Positions 12,345 through 24,169 of a stretch of 64,000 nucleotides of DNA are shown here, in pieces (position 1 is the stretch's first letter; each line of letters begins with the position of its first letter). The notes beneath the pieces are model-generated. The model had not been told where the DNA came from and did no database searches. It saw only the letters and a program-made list of their open reading frames with translations. The stretch covers positions 325,501 to 389,500 of the forward strand of contig WPIO01000174.1 in NCBI GenBank assembly GCA_009760855.2, written 5' to 3'. This DNA comes from Cristatella mucedo (Eukaryota; Bryozoa; Phylactolaemata; Cristatellidae). Made by a program: the position numbers and the translations under genes.

Positions 12345-12532
12345 TCCAACCTCGTGGCCTTGATAGCCCAGGAGGTAAGGTGCTTGCTCTTTACGACCGA
12401 TGTTGTGGGTTCAAATCCTGCATTGTGCGATCGTTTATTGCCAACTCCTCCAAGCGGCGATGGCAACCGTTAAGGGTCTTCTACCGCGGCTACACAAATG
12501 AGGCTGCTTAATCAGCTAATATTTAGTTTGCA
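12345..12532 (+). mobile_element. SINE-1 copy
   Basis: A-box region gatagcccaggaggtaaggt, B box gtgggttcaaatcctgc, body and aatcagctaatatt end. Confidence 0.8.
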
Positions 12533-12544
12533 CCTCCAGTCATC

Positions 12545-12770
12545 ACGTACTCTCGCACCACCATCTTGCCCGTCACCGCCACCAGAATGCATACTGAAAG
12601 CCGCTTAGGCTGTGAGTGCGCTATACAAAACTCTCCTGCGTAACACCCACATGGTCTTTATGACTTTGTGGAGTTACTGACGGAGATACATTACATTACA
12701 TCTTGCCCATCGCCACCACCATCTTGCTCATCGCCACCACCATCTTGCTCGTCGCCAATCCTCGCCGATC
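12545..12770. repeat. 21-bp repeat split by a LINE-B insertion
   Basis: Units of the type caccaccatcttgctcatcg flank a LINE-B 3' end (12588-12700) on both sides, showing that the LINE piece landed inside a pre-existing short array. Confidence 0.7.
12588..12700 (+). mobile_element. LINE-B, last ~110 bp only
   Basis: It contains aaagccgcttaggctgtgag, gctatacaaaactctcctgc and the terminal ggagatacattacattacat, with no coding region beyond the last codons. Confidence 0.85.
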
Positions 12771-13127
12771 GTCCTGCCTTGAATCCTTCTCGCACTAAAT
12801 TGAAAGGCTGAATGGTGGTCTAGCTTTTAACTCGTACGCGCCGGGAGTCAGGAGCTCACTATCTGCTACAGTCACTACCTGCTATCTAAGTCTTTGCTAC
12901 GTCCGACGCGTCTGAGCTCTGCTTAGCACTTTGTGCGTCTTCGCTCTCGCCCTATGAGATTTGCGTGCTCGATTCAGCTGTCTAGCCAGAGGACATACGA
13001 ACCGGCGACCCTGACAGTATCCCGGCATGCTTCACCGTGCTCGCCCTGAGACTATCCCGGTGTGCTTCAGCTCTCTTGGCCGAGAATGATGCCTACTTGC
13101 TTGTGTATGCCTGCCTAAGGTCTCTGA
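12701..13127. other. Unassigned sequence
   Basis: Apart from the short 21-bp repeat units at the left edge, nothing is recognised. A short internal repeat (actatcccggtgtgcttca, 13043-13061, like tatcccggcatgcttcacc, 13018-13036) is visible. Confidence 0.4.
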
Positions 13128-13372
13128 GCATTGGGGCTTGCTTAGCCCAGGGGTAAGGTGGTCGCTTTTCACGACGACCAAGATTGTAGACTCCGAGTCC
13201 TTCTGTGGGCGATTCCTTATTGTATCACTATATAGTACTTAAATATCACTGTACTATGTATCACTATACTGTATATACTTATACATTACACCATACCACT
13301 GCAAGCGGTTGTGATAGCCATGAAGGCTCTTCGGCGGCTATATAAATGAGGCTGTTGAATCAGCTTACCTTT
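13128..13372 (+). mobile_element. SINE-1 with a ~60 bp internal AT-rich insertion
   Basis: Normal SINE-1 blocks occur at both ends. In the middle (about 13220-13295) the sequence tatcactatatagtactt and related tatcact repeats has been inserted or expanded. Confidence 0.8.
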
Positions 13373-13376
13373 TTTG

Positions 13377-13545
13377 GCCCGATCTCGCGATTGCTCAGAA
13401 GGTAAGGTGCTCGCTCTTCAGGACCAAGGTAGTGGGTTCGAATCCGGCAGTGGGTGATCCCATGTTGTCAATTTCAAGCAGTGCTGGTAGCCATTTAAGC
13501 TGTTCTGCCGCTATACAAAAATGAAGCTGTTGAATTATCAAGCCT
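13377..13545 (+). mobile_element. SINE-1 copy
   Basis: Head gatctcgcgattgctcagaa, B box gtgggttcgaatccggcagt, body and end gaagctgttgaattatc. It lies only a few bases after the preceding SINE-1. Confidence 0.8.
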
Positions 13546-13871
13546 TTGTTTAAGCACTATACCATGCACGTCACTAATCCCTGGTTATTGCATCTCTTGC
13601 AGCGAGTTTTAATTTCCCTGTATAGTTATTTAGTCATCTTAGGGTCCCATAGAAAGAACTACTCAATGATGAAAATTAGTGGGTCGAGATTGAAAACCTG
13701 AACCCGTTGTTTTTATTTTTTATTGATAGTCCAAGGCCATCTCTTTTGCGAAGTTGTCCGAATGGGTCCGGTGTTCAATACTGCAGTAACCTGAGGAAAT
13801 GAGTTAATGGGGTCAATGCCTTCATTTTGGCCTTGACCTCAACGTACGATCGCTGATGTCGTCTCATGCAC
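13546..13871. other. Unassigned sequence
   Basis: Nothing recognised. Confidence 0.4.
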
Positions 13872-14044
13872 TGTCTGCTATTGGCCTTGGCCTCGGGGTA
13901 AGGTGCTTGCTCTTCGGAACCCAGGTGGTGGGCTCGAGTCCCTGCATCTGGCAATTCTTTATTGCCCACTTCAAGCTGGCGTTATAGCAGCTAATGCTCT
14001 TCTGCCGCTATGAAATTGAGGCCTTTGAATCAACTAGCCTTTAC
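13872..14044 (+). mobile_element. SINE-1 copy, divergent
   Basis: Head ggcctcggggtaaggtgctt, B box gtgggctcgagtccctgcat, then the diverged body and aatcaactagc end. Confidence 0.75.
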
Positions 14045-14532
14045 ATGTACTATTGCCTGAATTAACTTCTCGTAATGCTCGTAATAGCGCATCGTCTGTG
14101 ACCTGGCACTGCAGATGTTTAGCAGCTCTCTAATAAGCGTCTTACTGCCAAACAACCACTTACTTTGTAGACCGGGCCTTCACTTTCTAAGCTCCTGAAG
14201 TCCGAAACTTACTATTGGCTGACATTATGACATAAATTGATTTGAAGGCATTAAAAAAATCTTAGCTCACCTGTTCCTCGTATTTCCGGATATCTGCTCC
14301 CCACATTTCCTGTTACCTGATCCTCGAATTTCTTCTGCCACGAAAGAAATTTCCTTTATGTGCTATAGTGCTTGATGTAGTTGTTCTCACTTATAAAACT
14401 TACCACCTGAAAGGCTTCCTTTTCAAACTTAGTGAGTTGGCCGAAAGAGATTTAGTTCCCTTGTGGCACTACATATTTTCATGGTTGCATTATTTATTAT
14501 TAGAAATTCACTTTTTAGAAATGTATCGGCAC
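14045..14532. other. Unassigned AT-rich sequence
   Basis: Nothing recognised; no credible start or splice sites. Confidence 0.4.
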
Positions 14533-14662
14533 CGAGCTGATTTTGCCCAGGGGTAAAGTCGTCGCTCTTAATGACCATGTTCGTGAGCTCCAGCCGAGCG
14601 GCATCTGTAAAGCACCCAAATAGAGAAGAAGTCCTCTTAGGGCACAATTTGTATGCACTATA
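14533..14662 (+). mobile_element. SINE-2-like copy
   Basis: The head gattttgcccaggggtaaag resembles SINE-1, but the 3' part (gtaaagcacccaaatagag, ctcttagggcacaattt) is of the SINE-2/LINE-A tail type, so it looks like a hybrid or an intermediate. Confidence 0.55.
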
Positions 14663-14904
14663 GATAAATATATTATTAAATAAATATATAAAATAAAATA
14701 AATATAATATTGTTTAGATGATTATCCCACTATGTGAACTAGAGTCGGTATTAAATTATTCAGATTGTAATGATGGTGCGATGAAGATTTTAGGCCCCAT
14801 CACTTTAAACAGCCAAAACTTGGGGCTAATGTGGTGGCCACTTAGCAACTGGTTTCATAACTTTGACTTTGAGACCAAACTTTCATGCTAGCATTATGAA
14901 AATG

Positions 14905-15587
14905 ATAATTATAATAAAAATAATACATTTGACATAATGCCTTCAGAAAACTCAATATCGTATAGGCACTTTACATATACGGCAAAGGAAGCACGATCGA
15001 ATGGTTAGGGGCAGCATGCTCAATAAACAGCAAGAATAAAATGGCTAGGGGTGACATGCACAGGGTCAGCACGCATAAGTAAATAAAGATCGAATCAAAG
15101 GGACCTACTAAATGCTGTGATAGATACATACGCTTTAGTTTCTTTCTAAATGTGGTCAAGTCAGGAGATGTCGTGACGCAAGTCGGGAGTGAGTTCCAGG
15201 ATTTGGAACCATACGAACTAAAAGCACGGTCTCCAAAGGATTTGAGGTTTTTACGAGCTATAGGTAAATGACTAGATTCCGTTAAGCGAGGAGTACGATT
15301 CTTAGCCTGGTGGGGGAGTAGATCTGATAGGTAGGCTTGAGCCAAAGAATGCAGGGACATTTAAGTCAGTGACAAAACCTAGATGTCGCTGAGTTGCTTG
15401 ACTGGGAGTCAGTGCAGGTTGGCGAGAAGTTGTGAGACGCGGCAACTGTGACGCTCCCGACAGACAAGCGTAGCTACAGAGTTTTGCACAAGCTTTAAGC
15501 CCCTGAGTGCACGGGTCGTTAGACCAGCAAACAGTTAGTTACAGAAGTCAAGGCGGAATGTCACAAACGCTTGGACCTGAGTAATGA
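14905..15587 (-). mobile_element. LINE-A, 5'-truncated copy
   Basis: An ATT-poor tail and the stem-loop lie at the low-coordinate end, then a shortened 3' UTR. Coding sequence to about 15585 includes LAQAYLSDLLPHQAKNRTPR and SWNSLPTCVTTSPDLTTF. Its 5' end abuts the LINE-B copy starting at 15588. Confidence 0.85.
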
Positions 15588-18500
15588 TCGCCTCTTAAAT
15601 TTGCCTACTAAATGCTCGCTCACTAAAGACCAAGAGGTCGCTTAGTCGAGATCAGGTGGTCCAGGAGAAGCTAGATTCATTTCTGCTTACCGAAACTTGG
15701 ATGACGCCTTGTTTCAGTAGCTATATATCTGATACTACCCCACCCGGGTTCTCATTCTATCAGCCCATGCGTTATGACAAGGGTGGTGGCAGGGTTGCAA
15801 CTGTTGTTCAGAAATCGTTTGGCTATAAGATGTGCAGTTTTTCGCATGGGCCATAGCTTGAATCAGTTGCAATCAGGTCCTCATCAAAGACAATGCCTCT
15901 CATGGTTGTGATATACCGACCTCCTTCTGGCTGTCTAAACTTGTTTATAAAGGGGTTTTCGGAGTTCGGAGTTAAAATATTTGTGTGTTACTGATTGCTG
16001 GAGACTTCAATATTCACGTTGACAACGTTATCAAAAGCGACGTCCGCTCATTTCTCGACTTTCTGGAGAATTTTGGTTTGGTCCAACACGTTAATCATGC
16101 CACTTACGTCGGTGGCCACATTCTAGATCTCGTGATCACTAAGGATGTCTTCCCCACTGACCTTGTGGTGTGCCCGCTGACCCTCTCAGCTCCTTGTTCG
16201 GTCTCTTTTACTGTTCCTGCTCCCTCGTACGTACAGGGTAATGTCGAACTTGTCCAGCGACGTAACTTACAGAGCATTGACATAGACAAATTTTTGAAAT
16301 CTGTTTGCGATCCATGTCTTTTTGATCTGCACTCAGACTCGACCGGCAGCCTCGATACCCTTACTGATGCAATGAACATAACACTCAGGAATGCTCTAGG
16401 CAAGCATGCTCCGTCCATTCTGTATATGTGCAGAGTCGTGGAGATTCCTTTCAATTTACAAAAAACCCTAAAGATCCGCCGGGTTAAGCGCAGGCTTGAA
16501 CGTCGTTTCGAGAAATCGGGGTCTGATGCAGATCTAGTCAACTTCAAAGACTTTCTTTGATTTCACACCCGGAAGGTTAAAAAGCAAAGGCTTCTTTTTT
16601 CATTCGAAAGCTGAATACCTACCAGTCGGACCCAAACTAGATTTATGAGACAGTAAACAATTTACTGGCCAATGCTGAGAGCTCAGACTCCCTAGATATT
16701 AACGAATCGGCCAAAAAGTTTTCAGTTTCCTTTACTGAAAAAAAGTTTGCACGTTCGTGCCTCCATAAAGTACCCTCCGAGGAAAGCAATTGCAGAGTCA
16801 CAACCTGTGACCTTCCTTAAAAGGTTTTCCTAGGTTTCCGCTTGCGATGTGGCTACCTTAATAAGGTCTAGCAAAAAGAGCTCGTCTCCTTGAGACCCTA
16901 TACCATCATCTCTGCTGTCTTGACTGGCAGACCAACTTAGCACTGCCATAACCGAGATTTTCAATGCTTCTTTGGGAAAATGGTTCGTCCCCAAGGCCTT
17001 CAAATCGGCAATCGTGAGAGCCATACTTAAAAAGCCTGGATTATATACAGAGGTCCCTGCAAACTATCGCCCAGTTTCCCTTCTTCCTTTCTAGTCAAAT
17101 ATTCTTGAAAAAATTGTTGCTACACCGCTGATTGCACATATTGAAAAGAATACAATGTGAGAAAATTTCAATCAAGGTTCAAGAGGCAGCACTCCAATGA
17201 AACTGCTCTCCTCCATGTTAACAATGAAGACCTTTCTACGCGGCAATGATGACGGGAATCTCACTGCTCTAGCTCTGCTAGATCTATCAGCTGGCTTCGA
17301 CAACATTGATCACAATGTTGCCGAACTGGTTTGGTCTAGCGGTTAAGGCCGACCAAGGTCTGGCTGAGGTCGTGGGCTCGAGCCCCGAGGCATATGTGGA
17401 TCGCCTGAATAGAGATTAAGTTCTCTTGGGGCGCTATATAAATGAATTGTATTTTTTGAATTATATATTCTACTTGAACGATTGAGAACAACGATCGGTC
17501 TGGAAGACGAGGCACTGGCGTGTTTAAAATTGTACTTGACTTGTCGGATCGTGTTCAATCCAAGTCGTAGGGGGGGTCAGGTCTTACACACGAGAGGGGT
17601 CACGTGTGGAATCCCTCAAGGGTCTGTCCTCGGTCCCTTGCTGTTCTTTATTTATACTCAACCTCTGGGAAAAGGGACTAAGGCCCATGGAATAGGATAT
17701 CACTTTTATGCTGACGATACTCAGCTGTATTGTACTCATTGGTCATTCAAACCGTCGGAATCAGCTGCAGCTACTGATCAACTGAATGCTTGCCTTGCCG
17801 GCATTCGATCCTGGATGTCGGCGAACTTCTTCAAACTGAATGACGATGAAACCTAACTGCTCTTCATAGGACACCCTAAGAGTGTTGCTTGATTTAAAGG
17901 CTTTGCTCTTCTAATGGTGATGCTGCTGTGCGACCATCACCACGTGCTTGAAATTTAGGTGTCGTTTTCGACAGCTGCCTCAATTTTAAAAGCTTCATTC
18001 AGAAGACTGCTTCTACAGCTAGCCTTCACGTCCGATCCCTATCCAAGATTAGGAGCTGTCTTCAAAAGTGGCTTGAAAAAATGTAACTAGTTCCATAGTT
18101 CTGTCTCGGCTTGATTATTGCAATTCTCTTTTGAGTGGGCTACCAAAGAAAGCAACCAGGCCACTGCAGCTGACTATGAATATGGATGCAAGGCTAGTCA
18201 TCAAGTCCCAGAGGTTTGAGCACGTGTCTCCTTTGCTGAAAGAGCTAGGATGGCTGCCGGTTGATCAATTGATACAGAGCAAAGTTCTTACGCTGACCCA
18301 CAAGGCCCGCCACGGCTTGGTTCCTTCGTACCTAGCTGAGCTGCTGCACCATTTTCAGGCTCATCACCCCCTCAGGTCCTGTGTGGACAATAAACTAGCT
18401 GTTCCATTCCTCCGCTTAAAGATAGTTGACGACAGAAGCTTTAGCTCTGCGGTCCTAGACTGTGGAACTCGCTTCCACAATTCTTATGCAACGACAACTA

Positions 18501-18770
18501 CTCTCCTGCTGCCGACTATGGCTCATCCTTTTTAGCGGTCTTTAGCTGCTACTTCCACGCTACTCACTACCTCAACTTCTCTCCTGACCTTGCTATGCTT
18601 CCCACTTTCTCTTTGTTTCGTGAGACGAAGTCTTTTGGCTACCGAATGCGTACCGAAAGACGCTTAGGCTGTGAGTGCACTATACAAAACTCTCCTGAGT
18701 AAGACCCACAGGGTCTTTGTGGCTTTGTGGAATTATAGATGGAGATAGATTACATTAAATTACATCAGCC
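15588..18770 (+). mobile_element. LINE-B, long degenerate copy (endonuclease + reverse transcriptase)
   Basis: Fragments of an APE-type endonuclease are readable: TPPGFSFYQPMRYDKGGG, AGDFNIHVDN and GGHILDLVITKDVF. The reverse transcriptase follows: [20 protein letters not shown] (17600-17650) and FYADDTQLY (17705-17730). The C-terminal domain is FEHVSPLLKELGWLPVDQL. The 3' end is the standard ctatacaaaactctcctg and tacattaaattacat. Stops and frameshifts occur throughout, and SINE-2 interrupts it at 17322-17465. The order of domains and motifs fits the CR1/L2/Rex1-like group; exact clade assignment would need a tree. Confidence 0.88.
17322..17465 (+). mobile_element. SINE-2 inserted in LINE-B
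   Basis: A-box region tggtttggtctagcggttaa, B box gtgggctcgagccccga, then the LINE-A-like end gattaagttctcttggggcg and ctatataaatgaattgta. The flanking LINE-B reading (DNIDHN ... ILLER) is continuous with the uninterrupted copy near 58450, which dates the insertion after LINE-B. No convincing target duplication is seen. Confidence 0.8.
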
Positions 18771-20460
18771 AGCACTCGGCTAAACCGAAACTATATTCTT
18801 GCGCATGCGCAGTGCGTGGGCAGCCGATTTCGGCAGCTGCTGACTTCGAGCGAGCACCATTCTTCATAGAGAACTGCCAGTCCCTTTCAGACAGAAAGGG
18901 GAAGCAGTCAATGGGCGGGCCTCCTCCGGGCAGGAGAAAACCTCTCCGGGCAGGAGGAAGCAGCCAGACGCCACCGGAGGAGGAAATCGGATGTCGGCCG
19001 GTGTAGGTTTCTTGGTCAGCTTCCGGACCTAAGGCGAGTCTATCTGACTCGCCGGGGACCGGAATAGTCGGCAATCAAAAGCTCTACTACGGCAATATCA
19101 GCACTCCCGCTATTGTGCATCCAACTCTGTGGAAGTTAGCATATCCGCATAGTCCAGAGGTTATTCGGGGTCATCAAATCGTGCCGTTTTTTGGAAGAGT
19201 AGCAATGCCCTTTACGCAGTCAACCTCGGCTATCAGTTTTAGTCATAAACTTGATCAATCGTATGTCGGCTTTTTGCCTGATAAAGATCCAAAGTGGATT
19301 TTTCATCAATCATGCTAGTAAATATGTAAGCCTCATTGGCGAGCGAGGATAAATTATTCTTACTCAGATTGTATGGCTCGCTCCCAATAATGGCCACATC
19401 CAGGTAGGTTGCGTGCCAGGTAGGCGTTTCGTCGCTGAAAGCGTTTTTACCGCTCACGTCTGCGGCTGCAGCTCAATATGAGCCGCTTTTATAAAGGGCA
19501 ATCCGGTTGTTTGATTTGTGTCTGAGCATTCTGCCGATTTTTTTTTATAAATGCCAGAGTACACGCAAGCACGTCGATAGACACAGTATCTCTCTACGAT
19601 TGAACGAACTGAGTATTTCGAGCAGAATTTCTACCGAGTGAAGACTTTCAGCCATCAGACATATCAGTGTTTCCGCCATCAATCAGTCTTTCAGCCATGC
19701 ATAGTCACGTCATATCGTACGCACCCTGAGCACATGACCGGAGAGCTTCTCAGCGTGTGCACATACTATTGGTTTCGAAGAGGCGGGAGTGCCGCAAGAC
19801 GCTCAACGCCATCCACCGTTTTGCGTGCAGTGCCAGAATCCACTCGCGGATGGCCGCCATTGGATGGGATGGCATACGTCGAAGCACACCTTGCGTCGAT
19901 AATCAACGCTATTGCAAGACTGGCGATACTAGAGCATCTTTAAATCACATCCGATAGGTTGTCACACCTCGCAGAAGGTTAGGGCTGATAGTGGATAGTG
20001 TATATTGCACGAAAATTGGCTCGCTGCAGATGCGCAAATTTAAGTGGCAGGAAATGCACTGTGGGACCAATTTCTGCACGACGCATGTTTCGCTACGAGT
20101 GCATGACACATTCGTCGTGGACTCGCAGCGAGTGCGAACTCGTATTCACAAACTTCTTACTCTCGGAGCCCGACGATTTCGCTGACGCGCCGACCGCGGC
20201 AGCCTGACCGCCAGCAGTTCCGCCCTGACCTTGACTTTCAGCCATCGTACAGCTACATTTAGTCACGTCGTATCGTACGCACCCCCCCCCCCGAGTTATG
20301 GTTACGTTATGCTATGGCGTCATGGATTGCCGTATTTCCTGCCCATTTCTCGTCAATTGGGCTCGTGCTGGGGTAATGGGCCAGGCCGTAGCTGTCAATT
20401 GCCACTAATTGCTCGCGATTGTACGTGCGAAATTGGTTGAAAGGATGGGGTTGCACTTCA
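18771..20460. other. Unassigned region with a 24-bp direct repeat
   Basis: No gene is supported. A short direct repeat agtcacgtcatatcgtacgc (19702) recurs at 20262 with one change, about 560 bp apart. A C-run occurs at 20283-20292. The GC-rich part (18800-19070) has long frames on both strands without splice support. Confidence 0.4.
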
Positions 20461-21256
20461 ATTCGCAAAATCTGGGTGTCATACTCCAAAGTGACCTTCC
20501 ATTAGACGAGCACATCAACTCAACAGTCAAGTCTGCCTACTTTTAGCTACATAGTATTGCTAAAATTCGGGCTTGCTTAGGCAGGGGCGCCACATCTAAA
20601 TTGGTCTACGCATTTTCGACATCCCGTTTCGACTTCTGTAACTCACTGTTTGCAACCAGCCTGTGCAGCCAGGCACTAGCAGCTTGTGCAAGACTTTCCA
20701 ACTAGGCTTTTCTGTCGGGAGCGTGCCAGTTGCCACATCACATCACTTCTCGCCAACCTGCACTGGCTCCCAGTCAAGCAATGCATCGACATTAAGATTC
20801 AGTCGCTCACTTTTAGGTCCCCTCGTTCTCTGGCATCAGCCTAGCTATCAGATCTACTCCCCAACCAGGCAAAGCATCGTACCACCCGCTTTTCGGAATC
20901 TAATTGTTTAACCTAAACCTCGTACGAACCTTAAATCCTTTCAAGACCGTGCATTTAGTCCGTATGCTCCCAAAGCCAGGAACTGACTTCCGACTTGCGT
21001 CACGACATCTCCTGACTGTGGGTCCATGTGATTCGTCCTTTGTGTGCTTAAGCGTGCTGACACTGTGAAGGCTGCCACTAACCACACATGCATGATGACT
21101 ATTGTGCAAGTCACTCCTGACCATGTTATTCGTGTTGCTTATTGAGCATGCTACCACTAACCATTCGATTGTCCTTCTTTTGCAGCAAATGTAAAGTGCC
21201 TAGAAAGAGATTTGAGCTCTCGGAGGGCGCTATACCACACGTATTATTACTATTAT
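20461..21256 (+). mobile_element. LINE-A, 5'-truncated, degenerate
   Basis: It encodes NLGVILQSDLPLDEHI with many changes, later CTGSQSSNA-type frameshifted blocks, the 3' UTR modules (gctgccactaaccacacatg) and the stem-loop before ATT repeats at about 21240-21256. A deletion joins the last codons to the 3' UTR near 21015. Confidence 0.8.
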
Positions 21257-21880
21257 TTGCAGTGGATTTGAGTGGACTGTGGTATTTCCCCAGGAAATTT
21301 CGGGCGATTGCCGCTCATTGCCGGAGTGCGAGGATGGACAGTTTGTTTTATTTGAAGTAGCTGTTCACACAAAACAGTTCGCTTTACTAAGCACTAAAAA
21401 CTGGAGCTAGACGCAATATATTTCCAGTCGTTCCGCAGGGGACTCGGCTGATTGGAGTGAATATCGGTATTGGCTCGGGCTATTGCAGTCGATTGCAGCG
21501 CATTGCATGAGCCCTGCCAATGCAAGTGAAATTTCATGAGCGCAATTTTTGCAGTTTTTCGCAGAATTTGTGCAGTATTTTTCATGAAGCTTCATATTCC
21601 ATACTCTTTGCTGAGCTTTTCGCAGCTTATTAGTGGTGGACTTGTTACATTGCGCATGCGCACGCAGCTTGTTAGTGGTGGACTTGAGGCTGACTAAAGT
21701 GGACTGCGGTACAGGCCTCCGTCGTTGCAGCTCATTTGCATCAGTGCGTGTGCAAGTGAGCCATTCGCGTACGTTATGGCTGCTGTTGAACACCTGTAGC
21801 CGTCCGCTGCCGTCGAATAGACTTGTCTACGTTATGGATACGGGCACAATATGTTAAACTATGAGTGCAGTTCATTATTA
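21257..21880. other. Unassigned sequence
   Basis: The phrase cttgttagtggtggacttg, or a close relative, occurs twice (about 21629 and 21668), suggesting a small local duplication. No gene is supported. Confidence 0.4.
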
Positions 21881-21995
21881 TATTAATAATAATACATTTT
21901 ATATAGCGCCCTCAGATAACTCAATCTGTTTCTAGGCACTTCACATTTGCTGCAAAGGAAGCACGGCCGAATGTTTAGTGCTAGCATGCCATGTA
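21881..21995 (-). mobile_element. LINE-A tail, last ~115 bp
   Basis: ATT tail, then the stem-loop (gcgccctcagataactcaat) and the tttgctgcaaaggaagcacg block on the minus strand. The copy stops soon after. Confidence 0.8.
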
Positions 21996-22384
21996 CCTGC
22001 TACTGCCTGCAAACCAGGATGCATTTACGCAGCACCTACAAGTCGCTAGCCCTGCAGCAAGGTTCGGGCGCCGCCAGTATTCATCGTGCGTCGACTGAGA
22101 CTACCATCGCTCAGAGTGCTGCGTTCCCCAGCCTAATTCTGACCGAATGTGGTAGGCGCACACTACGTTCGTAACAGTGCGAGACGCCAACTGCTTGCCG
22201 GAAGCATCCACGGAAGGTACGTATCGGAGCCGCATCTACTTACAGTCCTGCAGAAGGCCCGCTCACGCAGCTAGCTCACAGCCTCGGAAGAAGCGCGTGG
22301 CGGAGCGACATGCGACACGGGAGACTCGCACTTACCTCCCCTTGGAGGCTCGCTGCAGCGAGCAGTTAAGCAGGTGCTTGCAGT

Positions 22385-22402
22385 ATGGCGGATCCTGAGA
22401 CG
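22385..22402 (+). CDS. Candidate first coding exon (MADPET) with strong donor
   Basis: The sequence gcagtATGGCGGATCCTGAG followed by ACG and the donor GTACGTG gives a start with G at +4 and an 18-nt coding exon in phase 0. It sits at the end of a GC-rich, promoter-like block (22030-22380). I found no convincing next exon before the LINE-A copy at 23036, so this is only a suggestion. Confidence 0.28.
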
Positions 22403-23035
22403 GTACGTGTCCAGTTCCGTAAACGTAGGTTGGGGCTTTGAATGTATATTGCAGCTCGAAGCTCGCGGCCTCTTTAAATATTACGCCTGGCATGCTTTAT
22501 TTATTATGCCTGACTTTACGAAGGCTTACGACCGTACCAAGCTCCTTATTCGCACGTTTCGCAACAGTTTGACGCAATTCACCACCTTTGATGTAGTTCG
22601 GGCAGACCAAGCAAATAGTAAATCAATGTCGTAGATGGGTGTTAAAATGTCATGGGTGTATGTGTGGCGTAGGTTGGATTCACGGCGTCGCCTTCGACGC
22701 TCTGTACGAAGACGCCGCAGCAGCCGGTGGCCTTTGAGTCGCCGGCTTTGGATTGAGGTTCTATAATTGCCGTAGTTTTCCAGATTCGCCTGTGCTGATT
22801 CTGAGCCAATTAGCCCCTTCGGTCGCCCCTGCTACGTCTAATGTAAAACGGCCGGCCGTAGCTTTGCGCCACCGCCGTCGCCGCAGCCGCCGCCGCCGCT
22901 GCCGCCGCCGAACTGGTCGGTCAGTCGAACGATCGCTCACAGCGAGCTCACTCGCGCTCGCGTCGACTCGCTCTCTGAGCCAACGTGAGCGAGTCGACGT
23001 TGGTATCTCGGCTCGTAATGCCGCAACGAAATCAC
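22403..23035. other. Unassigned, GC-rich, with 13-bp inverted repeat
   Basis: At 22961-22973 and 22987-22999 a perfect 13-bp inverted repeat (cgtcgactcgctc) has a 13-bp loop. The CCG-rich stretch 22860-22915 yields Arg-rich frames that I do not consider coding. Confidence 0.45.
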
Positions 23036-23384
23036 CGGCTCCCAAAGCCTGGAACTCCCTCCCGACCTGCGTTAGAACATCCCCTGATTTGACCACATTT
23101 AAAAAGAACTTGCAAGCACACCTATTTAGGACAGCATTTAGTGGGTCCCTGTGATTCGTCCTTCATGTGCTAATGCGTGCTGACACTGTGCATGCTGCCA
23201 CTAAACACACTTGCATGCTGACCCTGTGCATGTCACCCCTAACCATGTTATTCATATTGTTTGTCAAGCATGATATTACTCACCATTCAATCGAGTTTCC
23301 TATTGCAGCAAATGTAAAGCCCCTAGAAAGATATTGAGTTCTCAGTGGGTGCTTTACCAAGTGCACTATTATTATTATTATTTT
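23036..23384 (+). mobile_element. LINE-A, last ORF codons plus 3' UTR
   Basis: It reads APKAWNSLPTCVRTSPDLTT and ends FRTAFSGSL-stop, followed by the complete 3' UTR, the stem-loop and ATT repeats. 5'-truncated within the C-terminal domain. Confidence 0.88.
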
Positions 23385-23674
23385 GCGATACTTCCGCTGA
23401 GAATTCACGGTGACCTCGTGAGGTAAAGTTTAGAGGCCCGGAGCTTGGAGCCTCACTCGCTCGCGTACGTAGCTGCGGAAGAAGAGCTCTCTTCTCTGTC
23501 GTGCTTTCTCGTCCGCTTGTAGCGGTCAAAGGTCAATGAAAATAGAAAAGAATTGCCATCGCTGCCTGACTCAAGACCGAGACAAACGCAGCTCTGGCTC
23601 ACTAATCTCGCCGGGTGGGAGATTCCGCCGCACGAGCGAGTCCTGCGAATTTCGGTAAACGAAATCTTCGGTTG

Positions 23675-23828
23675 AGCTCTAGATGAGTACTCCTCTAGCT
23701 CTAGATGAGTGCTCCTCTAGCTCTAGATGAGTGCTCCTCTAGCTCTAGGTGAGTGCTCCTCTAGCTCTACATGAGTGCTCCTCTAGCTCTACATGAGTGC
23801 TCCTCTAGCTCTAGATGAGTGCTCCTTG
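23675..23828. repeat. 22-bp minisatellite, 7 copies
   Basis: The unit agctctagatgagtgctcct + ct repeats seven times with single-base variants (aggtgag, acatgag). Confidence 0.92.
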
Positions 23829-24065
23829 AGAATCACAAAAAAAGAACTTAGACGCCGCATATACTGGTTTGTTGTCGCCTTCTTGGTAGCTGGAATTCCA
23901 TCCACGATCCACTGGCCCTTGTCCTGCATTTATGCAAGGGGGCCACGGGGAAGAGTCTACATACGGGTCTCGATAGCCCCCTTGGTATCCATCTGAAGTG
24001 CTGGAGGGTTATACGGCTTAGCGGCTCGACGCAGCTCGACGCACCTCATCACTCTCCCCATCTGG

Positions 24066-24132
24066 CTTCCCTTGCAGCAAATGTAAAGCGCCTTGAAAGA
24101 GATTGAGTTCTCTGAGGGCGCTTTATCAAGTG

Positions 24133-24169
<37 letters not shown>

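Noticed and set aside
19690-20290. LTR-type element suggested by a 24-bp direct repeat
   Set aside because: The repeat is far too short for an LTR, and no gag/pol, primer-binding site or polypurine tract is seen between the copies.
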